Positions 23,393-29,760 of a stretch of 64,000 bases of DNA are shown piece by piece. The stretch is from a virus. The notes under the pieces are model-generated. The model saw only the letters and a list, made by a program, of their open reading frames with translations. It was not told the origin of the DNA and ran no database searches. Each line of letters opens with the position of its first letter. Position 1 is the first letter of the stretch. Location: positions 1 to 64,000 of the IMG/VR virus record IMGVR_UViG_3300044641_002513; one strand, written 5' to 3'. Position numbers and translations under genes: made by a program.

Positions 23393-23629
23393 TTAAATTG
23401 GTTCGTGTTGTTCGTACCATTGTACAACTTCACATTGGTTATTAAATTTGTTAACTACATATTGATTATTAATCCAACGAATATTACTAAGTGTTCTTAA
23501 TGCTTGCATAAAATCACAAGTCTTACATATTTTAACTGTTCCTTTATCAGTTGGTAAATTGAATTTAGAGTTTATTTTGAACTCTGTTAGTGGTAGTATT
23601 TGATTACATTTAAAACATTTCTTTGTCAT
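23393..23629 (-). CDS. Small zinc-finger protein (78 aa)
   Basis: CFKCNQILPLTEFKINSKFN and a later CKTCDF form a four-cysteine zinc ribbon of the type found at the front of phage HNH endonucleases, here without a nuclease domain. It may be a remnant of such a gene or a small DNA-binding protein. The leader TTAAAACAAATAAA precedes the ATG. Confidence 0.65.
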   Translation of the reverse strand: MTKKCFKCNQILPLTEFKINSKFNLPTDKGTVKICKTCDFMQALRTLSNIRWINNQYVVNKFNNQCEVVQWYEQHEPI

Positions 23630-23648
23630 TTTATTTGTTTTAAGTTAG

Positions 23649-23755
23649 TGAAGTGGACAGGATTCGAACCTGCAAGATGACATTCCGACTGCGCAGGAGC
23701 TACCTCGCGAGTATTCATCACTTCTTGTCGCGTCTACCAATTCCGCCACCACTTC
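23649..23755 (-). tRNA. tRNA-Leu-like gene with abnormal anticodon region
   Basis: The 5' part GAAGUGGUGGCGGAAUUGG plus GUAGACGCG matches the acceptor strand and D arm of a long-arm tRNA-Leu. The 3' part has a T arm (GCAGG-UUCGAAU-CCUGU) directly followed by CCACUUC, a perfect 7-bp acceptor partner, and discriminator A. CCA is not encoded. The 55 bases between D and T arms do not form a canonical 5-bp stem with a 7-base loop. They are about 20 longer than expected. The best pairing is a long helix CAAGA..UGAU with GUCAUCUUG enclosing two small hairpins. I cannot assign an anticodon, so it may be a pseudo-tRNA or a tRNA-like RNA. Confidence 0.6.
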
Positions 23756-23808
23756 TACGGTTTTAAATCAATACTATTAATTCAACTTGCACCGTAAGTT
23801 TTAAAAAT

Positions 23809-23840
23809 AAGTAAAACCCTATGTTTCAAGGGCTTTACTT
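23809..23840 (-). terminator. Terminator after the 173-aa gene
   Basis: A 12-bp stem (23809-23820 with 23829-23840), loop of 8. One pair is G-U only when read on the minus strand, and it is followed there by AUUUUU. This supports leftward termination downstream of the gene ending at 23861. Confidence 0.8.
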
Positions 23841-23860
23841 ATAGTACTTAAATGATAAAA

Positions 23861-24382
23861 TTAATCATTTAATGCAGATGCAATAGCACTTTCTGCTGAA
23901 AATCCAGCTGATTTACGTACTGTATCTTGTAATACAACGTGTTTAGCAGCACCAACTACAACAGATGTACGTACATAAATGTACAAATCATCTTTCATAA
24001 TAAAGTCACCGTCTTTACCTGCACGTTTAGCACGTGTTTCAAAGTTTGCAACATCGTAAGGAGTACCTTCTGTAGTTTCTACAATCTGAATGTTTAATTC
24101 AACTTCAGGATAAGCAGCCATACGAGGATCTACTAATCCAATTTCTAACTCTGAACCTTCAGCTAAATCTGTAACATCAATGTCAAATTGTTTTTTGACG
24201 TCACTTGGTTCTGCTGTTAACCAAGCATAACGAGGTTTTGATTGAGAGAAACGCTCATCTGAAGCATTTAATAAACCTAATACGTTAGTTGCTTTTTGAC
24301 CTAAATCAACCATTTGAGAAAAGCATAATTGAACTTTTCCACCTTTAACACCTTTTGCTGATTCTAATACGATAGTTTTCAT
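23861..24382 (-). CDS. Hypothetical, probably highly expressed protein (173 aa)
   Basis: A 173-residue soluble protein with a regular beta-rich body (SELEIGLVDPRMAAYPEVEL, LYIYVRTSVVVGAAKHVVLQ). Its codon choice (cgt, ggt, aac, gta) is unlike the nearby small genes and similar to the capsid genes, suggesting abundant expression. It has its own leader and a strong terminator. I do not recognise the family. ssDNA binding or a structural early protein are possibilities. Confidence 0.7.
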   Translation of the reverse strand: MKTIVLESAKGVKGGKVQLCFSQMVDLGQKATNVLGLLNASDERFSQSKPRYAWLTAEPSDVKKQFDIDVTDLAEGSELEIGLVDPRMAAYPEVELNIQIVETTEGTPYDVANFETRAKRAGKDGDFIMKDDLYIYVRTSVVVGAAKHVVLQDTVRKSAGFSAESAIASALND

Positions 24383-24578
24383 AATTTTTGTTTTTAATAG
24401 TAAATAAATAAATAGATAAATAGATAAATAATTAATTAAGGTGCTTAAAAACAGACTTATAAAGTCTTAAGAATACATAACTAAGCTTGTTATATATAAT
24501 TGCATTACTACTTTTTTTTGACGATGCAAGTAGTATTAGCGATAATAAATCAAAGAACGATAATATAAAAAGGTTAAA

Positions 24579-24627
24579 AACCCTAGACATACACTACATC
24601 AAATCAAATAGTGTATTATCTAGGGTT
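24579..24627 (-). terminator. Two-part hairpin with U-rich tail
   Basis: Outer stem AACCCTAGA (24579-24587) with TCTAGGGTT (24619-24627). Inner stem TACACTA (24590-24596) with TAGTGTA (24609-24615), loop of 12. On the minus strand it runs into UUUAACCUUUUU, consistent with a terminator. A stable small RNA 3' end is also possible. Confidence 0.6.
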
Positions 24628-24640
24628 CCTTTAAAACACG

Positions 24641-24672
24641 AAACTTTAGTAAGGGTCAGCCTACTAAAGTTT
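24641..24672 (-). terminator. Perfect 11-bp hairpin after membrane-protein gene
   Basis: AAACTTTAGTA (24641-24651) pairs with TACTAAAGTTT (24662-24672), loop of 10. It lies 17 bases beyond the stop of the leftward gene at 24689. The U-tail is weak. Confidence 0.55.
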
Positions 24673-24688
24673 AATTAGTTAATAAGAC

Positions 24689-24919
24689 TTATAATTTATA
24701 AGTTTTTATAATTTTACTTTCTTCTTTTCTAACTCTGTTAAATAGCTCTGTATAAACAGTTTTAAGAGCTAAGAGTAAGATTAAGAATAAGTTTGTCAAT
24801 AGTATTAGTGCAGGACCTATACTGTTGTTTTTGATAATGTTTAGTATTAATGGAGCAGATAAGAATAACATACCTACAATGCTAAATACTAATAGTAATC
24901 TTTTTAAATAACTTGACAT
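24689..24919 (-). CDS. Two-pass small membrane protein (76 aa)
   Basis: Hydrophobic spans LLLVFSIVGMLFLSAPLIL and GPALILLTNLFLILLLAL are joined by a short loop. A basic C-terminal tail follows (RVRKEESKIIKTYKL). A small inner-membrane protein of unknown role. Confidence 0.6.
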   Translation of the reverse strand: MSSYLKRLLLVFSIVGMLFLSAPLILNIIKNNSIGPALILLTNLFLILLLALKTVYTELFNRVRKEESKIIKTYKL

Positions 24920-24967
24920 AACTAAGTTTTTGTGTTAATAAATGAGTAAATTATAGCTTAATGAAGT

Positions 24968-24990
24968 AAACCCTAAATTAATTAGGGTTT
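24968..24990 (-). terminator. Terminator hairpin overlapping a stop codon
   Basis: AAACCCTAA (24968-24976) with TTAGGGTTT (24982-24990), loop of 5. The stop codon of the leftward gene ending at 24978 lies inside it. Confidence 0.65.
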
Positions 24991-25256
24991 TCTTCTACTA
25001 AGCCGTAATATGTTTCTTCTGTCCATTCTCCTGGGTTCAGGCATATACAAAAGAACACTGTATTGAATAGTTCAAATGACCAAACGCTATCATTAATAAC
25101 ATTAGTCTTTTGATTAATAACCTTTTTATCCATAAGATGAAAAGCCTCAAGATAATCTTGATAATATCTTTCACTAATTGCAGTGTGATTAGGAAAGAAT
25201 TTAGTAGCTAAACTAATAGCTGAAGTGGTTTGTTTTAAAGGTTTGATAGTTAACAT
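24978..25256 (-). CDS. Small hypothetical protein (92 aa)
   Basis: A 92-residue soluble protein (ATKFFPNHTAISERYYQDYL, then SVWSFELFNTVFFCICLNPG). It has the TTTTAAAACACAACA leader before its ATG and a terminator at its end, so it can be transcribed alone. Function unknown. Confidence 0.6.
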   Translation of the reverse strand: MLTIKPLKQTTSAISLATKFFPNHTAISERYYQDYLEAFHLMDKKVINQKTNVINDSVWSFELFNTVFFCICLNPGEWTEETYYGLVEENPN

Positions 25257-25276
25257 ATTGTTGTGTTTTAAAAGAT

Positions 25277-25363
25277 TTAACTTAATTTAATTATTGCAAT
25301 TACTATACTAATGATAAATACTGTGTAGAAATAGAATAATCCTACTGATGCTTGTCTTTTCAT
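25277..25363 (-). CDS. Possible 28-aa membrane peptide
   Basis: An ATG at 25363, with a TTAAAACAAATAAT leader, opens a 28-residue frame dominated by one membrane segment (VGLFYFYTVFIISIVIAII). The leader is the main support. It could be chance. Confidence 0.45.
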   Translation of the reverse strand: MKRQASVGLFYFYTVFIISIVIAIIKLS

Positions 25364-25404
25364 ATTATTTGTTTTAAAAATTACTGATTTGGTTAAGAGT
25401 GGTA

Positions 25405-25638
25405 CTATAAACCGTACCACTCGTCTAAACTATTGTCTTTTTCATATTCTTTGGCTACCATTTCAAAGAAATTATCTATGAAACCACAACCTTTATTAAC
25501 TATTGGTGCTTTGTTAGTAGCAATCAATGTTTCATAATAGTTGATAATGTCTCTTACACTATATCTTGGAAGAATGTCACCGTCTAATAGATTAGTAAAT
25601 TTGTCTCTTGTTTTCTTTAATGCTTCTTCTTTTGTCAT
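25405..25638 (-). CDS. Small hypothetical protein (77 aa)
   Basis: A helical, charged 77-residue protein (MTKEEALKKTRDKFTNLLDG to SLDEWYGL). It has a TTTAAAACATAAACA leader. Not recognised. Confidence 0.6.
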   Translation of the reverse strand: MTKEEALKKTRDKFTNLLDGDILPRYSVRDIINYYETLIATNKAPIVNKGCGFIDNFFEMVAKEYEKDNSLDEWYGL

Positions 25639-25672
25639 TGTTTATGTTTTAAAGGTTAATAACTAAAATAAA

Positions 25673-25788
25673 TAATACACCACAGTTGTAATAGAAGCAT
25701 TCCCTGCTTGATTACTTCTACAAGACCTTACGTATACACAGCAGTCCGAAGGTATTACAACTGTCTAACCTAAGTTAGTGGTGTATTA
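25673..25788. ncRNA. Candidate structured RNA with nested perfect stems
   Basis: An 11-bp outer stem (25673-25683 with 25778-25788, TAATACACCAC/GTGGTGTATTA) encloses an 11-bp stem (25683-25693 with 25753-25763, CAGTTGTAATA/TATTACAACTG) and a 5-bp hairpin (25765-25769 with 25774-25778). Within the inner arm is another hairpin, AAGCA/TGCTT (25695-25699 with 25705-25709). The result is a compact three-way junction of about 116 bases in a gap between two genes. The one base shared by the first two stems (25683) can belong to only one of them. Strand is uncertain; leftward transcription is expected here. No known RNA family recognised. Confidence 0.6.
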
Positions 25789-25795
25789 ATTCTGA

Positions 25796-26098
25796 TTATT
25801 TTAATACTGGCAATTCTTCATAGTGATAACTACTGCTAGTAGTATCTCTCATAGCATGTAAATAGTTACAATAGTCTAATTCAGGATCAGAACTTACATA
25901 ACCATTATCAATACAATGTGATGTATAGTCTTCATAATTAAGAATTTCTTCTTCTATAGTAGACTCTACTATATCAGCAATTTTTTGTTTAGCAAGTTCT
26001 TCAGTGCTATAAACACCAACTATACTAGTTTCAGATTGACAATAATCATCATCTGTATCACGTATAAATGTCCAAAAAACAATGTATACTTTCTTCAT
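25796..26098 (-). CDS. Acidic hypothetical protein (100 aa)
   Basis: Starts MKKVYIVFWTFIRDTDDDYC and continues acidic to the end. The pattern (YIVFW..., VYSTEELAKQKI) is typical of small phage proteins with one beta-alpha unit. Function unknown. It is followed by the structured region at 25673-25788. Confidence 0.6.
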   Translation of the reverse strand: MKKVYIVFWTFIRDTDDDYCQSETSIVGVYSTEELAKQKIADIVESTIEEEILNYEDYTSHCIDNGYVSSDPELDYCNYLHAMRDTTSSSYHYEELPVLK

Positions 26099-26155
26099 AA
26101 GTTTAGGTTTAAGTTTATAAAATAAGCAGTTTATAGTCCTGCTTAGGACTTTATC

Positions 26156-26356
26156 TTATTCTGGATTCATAAACACTTCATAAGTAGTTTCTGATAATCT
26201 ATCTACTCTATATGGTTTTTTACCATTAAGAATATTATCAGCCCACCACTTATTTTGTTCTCTTATTGACTGTCTTAGTCCAGATTCTCTAAATGAATCC
26301 ATTGATACTTTTAATAAAGCATCTTGTTGTTCTTGAGTTATTGTTATTACTTGCAT
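26156..26356 (-). CDS. Small hypothetical protein (66 aa)
   Basis: The frame is open to 26443, but the ATG at 26356 gives the better protein start (MQVITITQEQQDALLKVSMD), and the upstream part falls in repeats of the structured region. The product is helical with a short beta tail. Not recognised. Confidence 0.6.
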   Translation of the reverse strand: MQVITITQEQQDALLKVSMDSFRESGLRQSIREQNKWWADNILNGKKPYRVDRLSETTYEVFMNPE

Positions 26357-26416
26357 AATAAATATATTTTTAAGTGAATAAATAAAGTTTCTATAAGTTA
26401 ATAATCCCTCTGCACT

Positions 26417-26789
26417 CAACTTGTAGTCAGTAGCTTTTGACATTCAGGATTTTAAATCCATCAGTACTACCTTTGCTGTTTTAAACCAAAGAATAAAACC
26501 ATCCTGGCCAGATATACTACAAGTTGTCTACCCTTGGGAAGTGAGAATGGTGCATTACAAAAGACTAAAAGTTGTAGAGAGAATGCATCAATATCTCTAC
26601 CTTTCCAAATTTTTAAATGCATTTCTTCTAACAACCTCACATGTATCCCTACATGTTACAAAGAAAGCTTTTAGTCTTGGTGGATGGTTTTTTGTACTCT
26701 CACAAGGTTGCAATCCTTGAAGTATGTGACACATTTGGAATGTACCTAATCGAAAAGGTATTCACATTACCTGCTTGGATGAGAGTAAT
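26417..26789. ncRNA. Candidate large structured RNA with interlocking helices
   Basis: About 370 non-coding bases hold a dense set of long inverted repeats: 26417-26427 with 26516-26526 (11 bp), 26541-26546 with 26698-26703, 26556-26560 with 26692-26696, and 26561-26573 with 26666-26678 (13 bp, one G-U). Hairpins occur at 26574-26600 (7 bp), 26639-26656 (7 bp), 26703-26719 (5 bp), 26743-26760 and 26766-26789. Several further matches cross these helices like pseudoknots: 26495-26504 with 26682-26691 (10 bp), 26582-26588 with 26617-26623, and 26603-26610 with 26733-26740. The hairpin at 26639-26656 has a GGGA tetraloop on the minus strand; the single G-U favours the plus strand. Strand therefore remains open. 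Confidence 0.65.
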
Positions 26790-26850
26790 TAATTAAGCCA
26801 TAATATTATTAATATATATGGCTTGAGTATATAAGCAAAGAACCCTAAAC

Positions 26851-26880
26851 GCAAAGCGGTGGTCTTAGACCACTGCTTTG
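26851..26880 (-). terminator. Strong hairpin at the end of the 88-aa gene
   Basis: On the minus strand CAAAGCaGTGGTC pairs with GACCACcGCTTTG, with the gene's stop codon TAA in the loop and one mismatch. It probably ends the first leftward transcript. Confidence 0.6.
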
Positions 26881-27131
26881 AAGAACCCTAACTCGTTGGG
26901 TTTCACGAACTTAACTACACTTAAGTCAACTTTTGCAAGAGCTAACTGTGCTTGTTCGACTGTGATTCCTTGGTTAAGTATCATTGAGCCAAACTCGGTG
27001 ATAGTCTTAATGCCTGCGAAGTCAGCAGTACGCTTGAAACATACCATAGTTCTGGTTTCTTTGTCTCCAGTTGGTGCATTGTCAACCCAAACTGGAACTG
27101 TAATTTCGATAATTTTGTGAATTGTCATCAT
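26865..27131 (-). CDS. First gene of the left arm, hypothetical (88 aa)
   Basis: An 88-residue protein beginning MTIHKIIEITVPVWVDNAPT after an optional extra Met. It has mixed beta strands and helices (TEFGSMILNQGITVEQAQLA). Its base composition is richer in G+C than its neighbours. It is the first leftward gene out of the divergent hub, so it is likely expressed very early. Its 5' leader holds alternative GC hairpins. Family not recognised. Confidence 0.65.
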   Translation of the reverse strand: MMTIHKIIEITVPVWVDNAPTGDKETRTMVCFKRTADFAGIKTITEFGSMILNQGITVEQAQLALAKVDLSVVKFVKPNELGFFKAVV

Positions 27132-27149
27132 AGCTTTGTGTTTTAAAGT

Positions 27150-27184
27150 ACGGGGTTCATTCCCCGTCCAAAAATAAGCGGGGG
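27150..27184 (-). promoter_or_regulatory. Mutually exclusive GC hairpins in leader region
   Basis: ACGGGG (27150-27155) pairs perfectly with CCCCGT (27162-27167). The same CCCCG block (27162-27166) can instead pair with CGGGG at 27179-27183. Three such GC blocks in an AT-rich leader resemble an attenuator or RNA switch for the gene starting at 27131. Which conformation terminates or hides the start is unknown. Confidence 0.45.
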
Positions 27185-27200
27185 TCGTTGACAGTGCTAG

Positions 27201-27337
27201 TAACCACTTCTGTACGTTCTACAATAAAAAAATAATATAGTAACCACCTCTATACACTCTTAAATATTTTATATAAAAACAGTAACCACTTCTGTATTGT
27301 CTGGGGGTATAAAAAATATACTAACCACCTCTGCATA
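27201..27337. repeat. Four iteron-like repeats TAACCACYTCTRYA
   Basis: Copies start at 27201, 27241, 27283 and 27322, with steps of 40, 42 and 39 bases. Each starts TAACCAC, then C or T, then TCT. Each is followed by an A/T-rich spacer, and the last is next to a long A-tract block. The near-regular spacing of about four helical turns puts the copies on one face of the DNA. This suits protein-binding iterons of an origin or a multi-site operator. Confidence 0.7.
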
Positions 27338-27498
27338 CTCAAGGGGTATAAAAAAATAAAAAATAAAAAAAAAATAAATATACTGTATTACTAAATTTAT
27401 TTTATCTAATTTTGGCCTTGTATCCATACTCTATAACACTTAAATTATACAGTATGACCACCCTCAAGTTTTTACGTAGGGGTTAGAAGTTGGATTAT

Positions 27499-27727
27499 AC
27501 TTAGTAACGATTAACATTACATATACTAAGTGGTTTTCTCCGATAGATACAAAAAAGGTTTTTATATAAGTAGATACACAGGATAACACATAGCGATTAG
27601 TGAGCTGGTGAATTAACACAAAAGGGTTATCCTCTGGTTTTATGGGTTTGCACTTGTATCTATGAAGTTAAAAATTAAAGACTCTAAGTCGGCCCAAGGT
27701 AGGGAAACCCTTATGCCTAATTTTTAA
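27499..27727 (+). ncRNA. Candidate structured leader RNA
   Basis: A series of nested stems lies upstream of the right arm: ACTTAGT/ACTAAGT (27499-27505 with 27525-27531), TAGATACA/TGTATCTA (27571-27578 with 27655-27662) enclosing AGGATAAC/GTTATCCT (27580-27587 with 27626-27633), and TTAAAAATTA/TAATTTTTAA (27668-27677 with 27718-27727). The last pair encloses two small hairpins, GACT-CTA-AGTC and AGGG-AAA-CCCT. A second copy of TAGATACA at 27544-27551 could compete for the same partner. The strand is assumed from the downstream genes. Confidence 0.5.
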
Positions 27728-27879
27728 TACACTCCTACACACTACAAAACAAGTCTTTAAATGTTGTTTGTTTATACGTATTATATAATACATACAAATA
27801 ACGTACTCCCAAAACTATGCCTCACCAACACTACTATTGATACGCTTATTATAAATATTTTATAATAACTATTATTTTA

Positions 27880-27909
27880 TTGCTAGTTATTATAATATTA
27901 TTATATTTG
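27880..27909 (+). promoter_or_regulatory. Bacteroidota-type promoter of the right arm
   Basis: TATATTTG (27902-27909) matches TAnnTTTG. A TTG at 27880-27882 lies at the expected distance for the -33 element. The ATG of the first rightward gene is only 4 bases further on, so the transcript would be leaderless or nearly so. Confidence 0.65.
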
Positions 27910-27913
27910 CCTT

Positions 27914-28183
27914 ATGATTTTAGTTCATCTAGATACAAATGATAGTATATTACTACTATGTAATGACAAAAGCTTTCATGCTTTATACTACATTATTAAA
28001 CAGATGGACTTAGATACTAATATTTGGTATGCTGATAAGATTAATAAGACTACTATTGCTAATAAGTTAGAAATATCTCTAGCATCACTAGAGAAAATGA
28101 TAGCTTCGTTAAAGAGAAATAATCTTATTAGACCTACATCAAGAGGTGTTTATCAGCTTACAGAATTATTAAGAGACTACTGA
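27914..28183 (+). CDS. Small winged-helix DNA-binding protein
   Basis: An 89-residue protein with a helix-turn-helix segment, KTTIANKLEISLASLEKMIA, followed by a wing-like hairpin (LIRPTSRGVYQLTE). This layout matches small MarR/replication-type winged-helix regulators. As the first rightward gene with its own promoter, it is likely an early regulator of the right arm or of the divergent hub next to it. The stop overlaps the next start. Confidence 0.75.
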   Translation: MILVHLDTNDSILLLCNDKSFHALYYIIKQMDLDTNIWYADKINKTTIANKLEISLASLEKMIASLKRNNLIRPTSRGVYQLTELLRDY

Positions 28184-28374
28184 TGGTTATTGGAGAAATT
28201 AAATCAGTTCCACTAGAACAACTTCTAATTAAGGAACAAACGCTAAAACAAAAGTTTGGGTTTTATTGTAGACAGCGCAATAAGACCCTTACTTTTAGCT
28301 ACTCAGTAGCAACACACGGAGAATTATTATTTACTATTAAAGTTAAATTAAATGACAACAACAGAAAGAGTTAA
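28183..28374 (+). CDS. Small hypothetical protein (63 aa)
   Basis: A 63-residue basic protein (QKFGFYCRQRNKTLTFSYSV). It overlaps the previous stop by 1 base and the next gene by 23 bases, which indicates an operon. Not recognised. Confidence 0.55.
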   Translation: MVIGEIKSVPLEQLLIKEQTLKQKFGFYCRQRNKTLTFSYSVATHGELLFTIKVKLNDNNRKS

Positions 28375-28759
28375 CTTATTAAAAGAAGTATTAGCAACTT
28401 CATTTATGTTAGCAACAGAAAAATCAACAGCAAGTGGTATTAGCTTTGCATATAAGTCTGAGTCTATAGAAGTACCTGCTACTAAAGACACACCTGAGTT
28501 TAAAGCATGGCACTTTGATATTATAGTTAAAGAGTTAGGTTATGGAGAACATACTATACAACAGTTTAGATTCCCTCGTCCTAATAATATAGATGCTAAA
28601 AATATGGAGTACCACGTATTAGTAGAAGTTATTGCTTCTCTAACACAGACTTCTTTACTTACTTATTACGAAGTAGGTAAGTTACTTAATACAGACAAAG
28701 AACTTCAAAAAGAAATTATCCATGAAGCAACAGAAAGTAATTTCACTTCCAACAAATGA
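28352..28759 (+). CDS. Hypothetical protein (135 aa)
   Basis: A soluble protein with a helical start (RVNLLKEVLATSFMLATEKS) and central beta strands (KAWHFDIIVKELGYGEHTIQ). It overlaps its neighbours on both sides. I associate this small gene with crAss-like early right-arm operons but do not know its role. Confidence 0.6.
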   Translation: MTTTERVNLLKEVLATSFMLATEKSTASGISFAYKSESIEVPATKDTPEFKAWHFDIIVKELGYGEHTIQQFRFPRPNNIDAKNMEYHVLVEVIASLTQTSLLTYYEVGKLLNTDKELQKEIIHEATESNFTSNK

Positions 28760-29294
28760 ATCTAAAATCTATAAACAAATTTTAGCATTTATGAATTTTC
28801 TACTAGACCTTACTCCTCAAGAGAGAGGTGTACTAGCAGAAATCATAAGATTAGATAATGAGTATAGTATGTTGCCTAAAGACAAACGTGCTAAATTTAT
28901 CCTATCGACTGAGATTCGTAAAGAGATTAGAGACAATGTTGATTTAAAAGAAAAGCAGTTTAATGTAGTACTGTCAAGACTAAAGACTAAGACTTTTTTT
29001 GGTAAGCTTATACTTGATGATAACAACTATATACATCCAGATTTATCTTTTAAACCTGATAGTGATGGATTCAAGTTTGAAGTTAACTTTGTAATGACTG
29101 CTGCTAAACCTAAAACTTTTACAGAGACACTAGGCCAAGAAATAGTTAACACACAAGCCCAAGCAGTAGAAGAATTTGTAATGTCTGGAACACCTGCTGA
29201 ACCACCTGCTGAATATAAACACGATGCTTCTAAAGCACTTGTTATAGAAGAAGAAGATTTTGGTATAGAAATATTACCTACTACTAATGATTAA
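28722..29294 (+). CDS. Hypothetical helical protein, possible DNA-binding
   Basis: The first 120 residues resemble a winged-helix or replication-initiator-like fold (FLLDLTPQERGVLAEIIRLD, KQFNVVLSRLKTKTFFGKLI). The C-terminal 60 residues are low-complexity Ala/Glu/Pro. It is 190 residues in total. A DNA-binding or regulatory role is inferred from the helical pattern only. Confidence 0.6.
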   Translation: MKQQKVISLPTNESKIYKQILAFMNFLLDLTPQERGVLAEIIRLDNEYSMLPKDKRAKFILSTEIRKEIRDNVDLKEKQFNVVLSRLKTKTFFGKLILDDNNYIHPDLSFKPDSDGFKFEVNFVMTAAKPKTFTETLGQEIVNTQAQAVEEFVMSGTPAEPPAEYKHDASKALVIEEEDFGIEILPTTND

Positions 29295-29544
29295 CCAACA
29301 GCAAGATAATATACTTAAAGAAACAGCTAAAGACTTTGGTATAACCCAAGGTCAAGCTGAAGAAATATTTAGATTATTTTGCAACAGAGTATCAGAAGAA
29401 ATAAGTTCTGATCATAAGACTGATGGATTATTTGACACTGCTAAGTTTAAAGTTATCCATATAGACAACTTTGGAAAGTTTATTCCCAATCAACGTAAAA
29501 TAAGACATGCTAACTTTTGCTTAACTAAAAAATTAAAACCTTAA
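29287..29544 (+). CDS. Small HU/IHF-like protein
   Basis: An 85-residue protein with two helices (AKDFGITQGQAEEIFRLFCN) followed by IHIDNFGKFIPNQRKIR. The second part resembles the HU/IHF beta hairpin start (I.GFGTF..R.R). It would bind or bend DNA. The DNA-grasping arm of HU is shorter here. The larger IHF-like gene in the tail block is separate. Overlaps the previous stop by 8 bases. Confidence 0.55.
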   Translation: MINQQQDNILKETAKDFGITQGQAEEIFRLFCNRVSEEISSDHKTDGLFDTAKFKVIHIDNFGKFIPNQRKIRHANFCLTKKLKP

Positions 29545-29546
29545 CA

Positions 29547-29759
29547 ATGAATATTACACTTCCTATTTTCTCTACCAATACTACTATTGACACTAAGACA
29601 AAAGTAAATTGGGACCAAGAAGCTACTCACACAGTTACCTTCTATTCTATAGATGCTATATCTCCTTTTAAGGATACTAGCCACTCTATTATCTACTCAG
29701 GCGGTAAAGAGTTTATATGTAAATACTCTTACGAAACACTATGGGACAAATTAAAATAA
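29547..29759 (+). CDS. Small hypothetical protein (70 aa)
   Basis: A 70-residue beta-rich protein (ATHTVTFYSIDAISPFKDTS). It is three bases from the previous gene and one base from the next. Not recognised. Confidence 0.55.
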   Translation: MNITLPIFSTNTTIDTKTKVNWDQEATHTVTFYSIDAISPFKDTSHSIIYSGGKEFICKYSYETLWDKLK

Positions 29760-29760
29760 G

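Larger units (their letters stand above)
24383..24688. other. Non-coding stretch with hairpins
   Basis: About 300 bases without a convincing gene. It holds short A/T tetramer repeats near 24400-24435 (AAATAGATA units), an interrupted inverted repeat around 24500-24540 (TTGCAT..ATGCAA and TACTAC..GTAGTA) and the two hairpins annotated separately. The rightward open frame here appears to be chance. Confidence 0.55.
27132..27913. other. Divergent non-coding hub between the two arms
   Basis: A 782-base region between the leftward and rightward transcription units. It holds the GC hairpins, four iteron-like repeats, an extremely A/T-rich block (27344-27380), nested inverted repeats (27499-27727) and the promoter of the first rightward gene. 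I see no convincing protein gene. It is the natural place for divergent early promoters and possibly a replication origin. Confidence 0.7.

Noticed and set aside
24487-24678. Rightward open frame of about 63 codons
   Set aside because: It runs against the local transcription and through two strong hairpins; its low-complexity sequence is typical of chance frames.
26878-27120. Rightward open frame opposite the 88-aa gene
   Set aside because: It is an antisense shadow of the leftward gene, which has better codon use, a leader and a terminator.
27201-27337. Regularly spaced repeats suggestive of a small CRISPR array
   Set aside because: The repeat core is only about 12-14 bases, imperfect, with low-complexity spacers and no cas genes. 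Iterons fit better.
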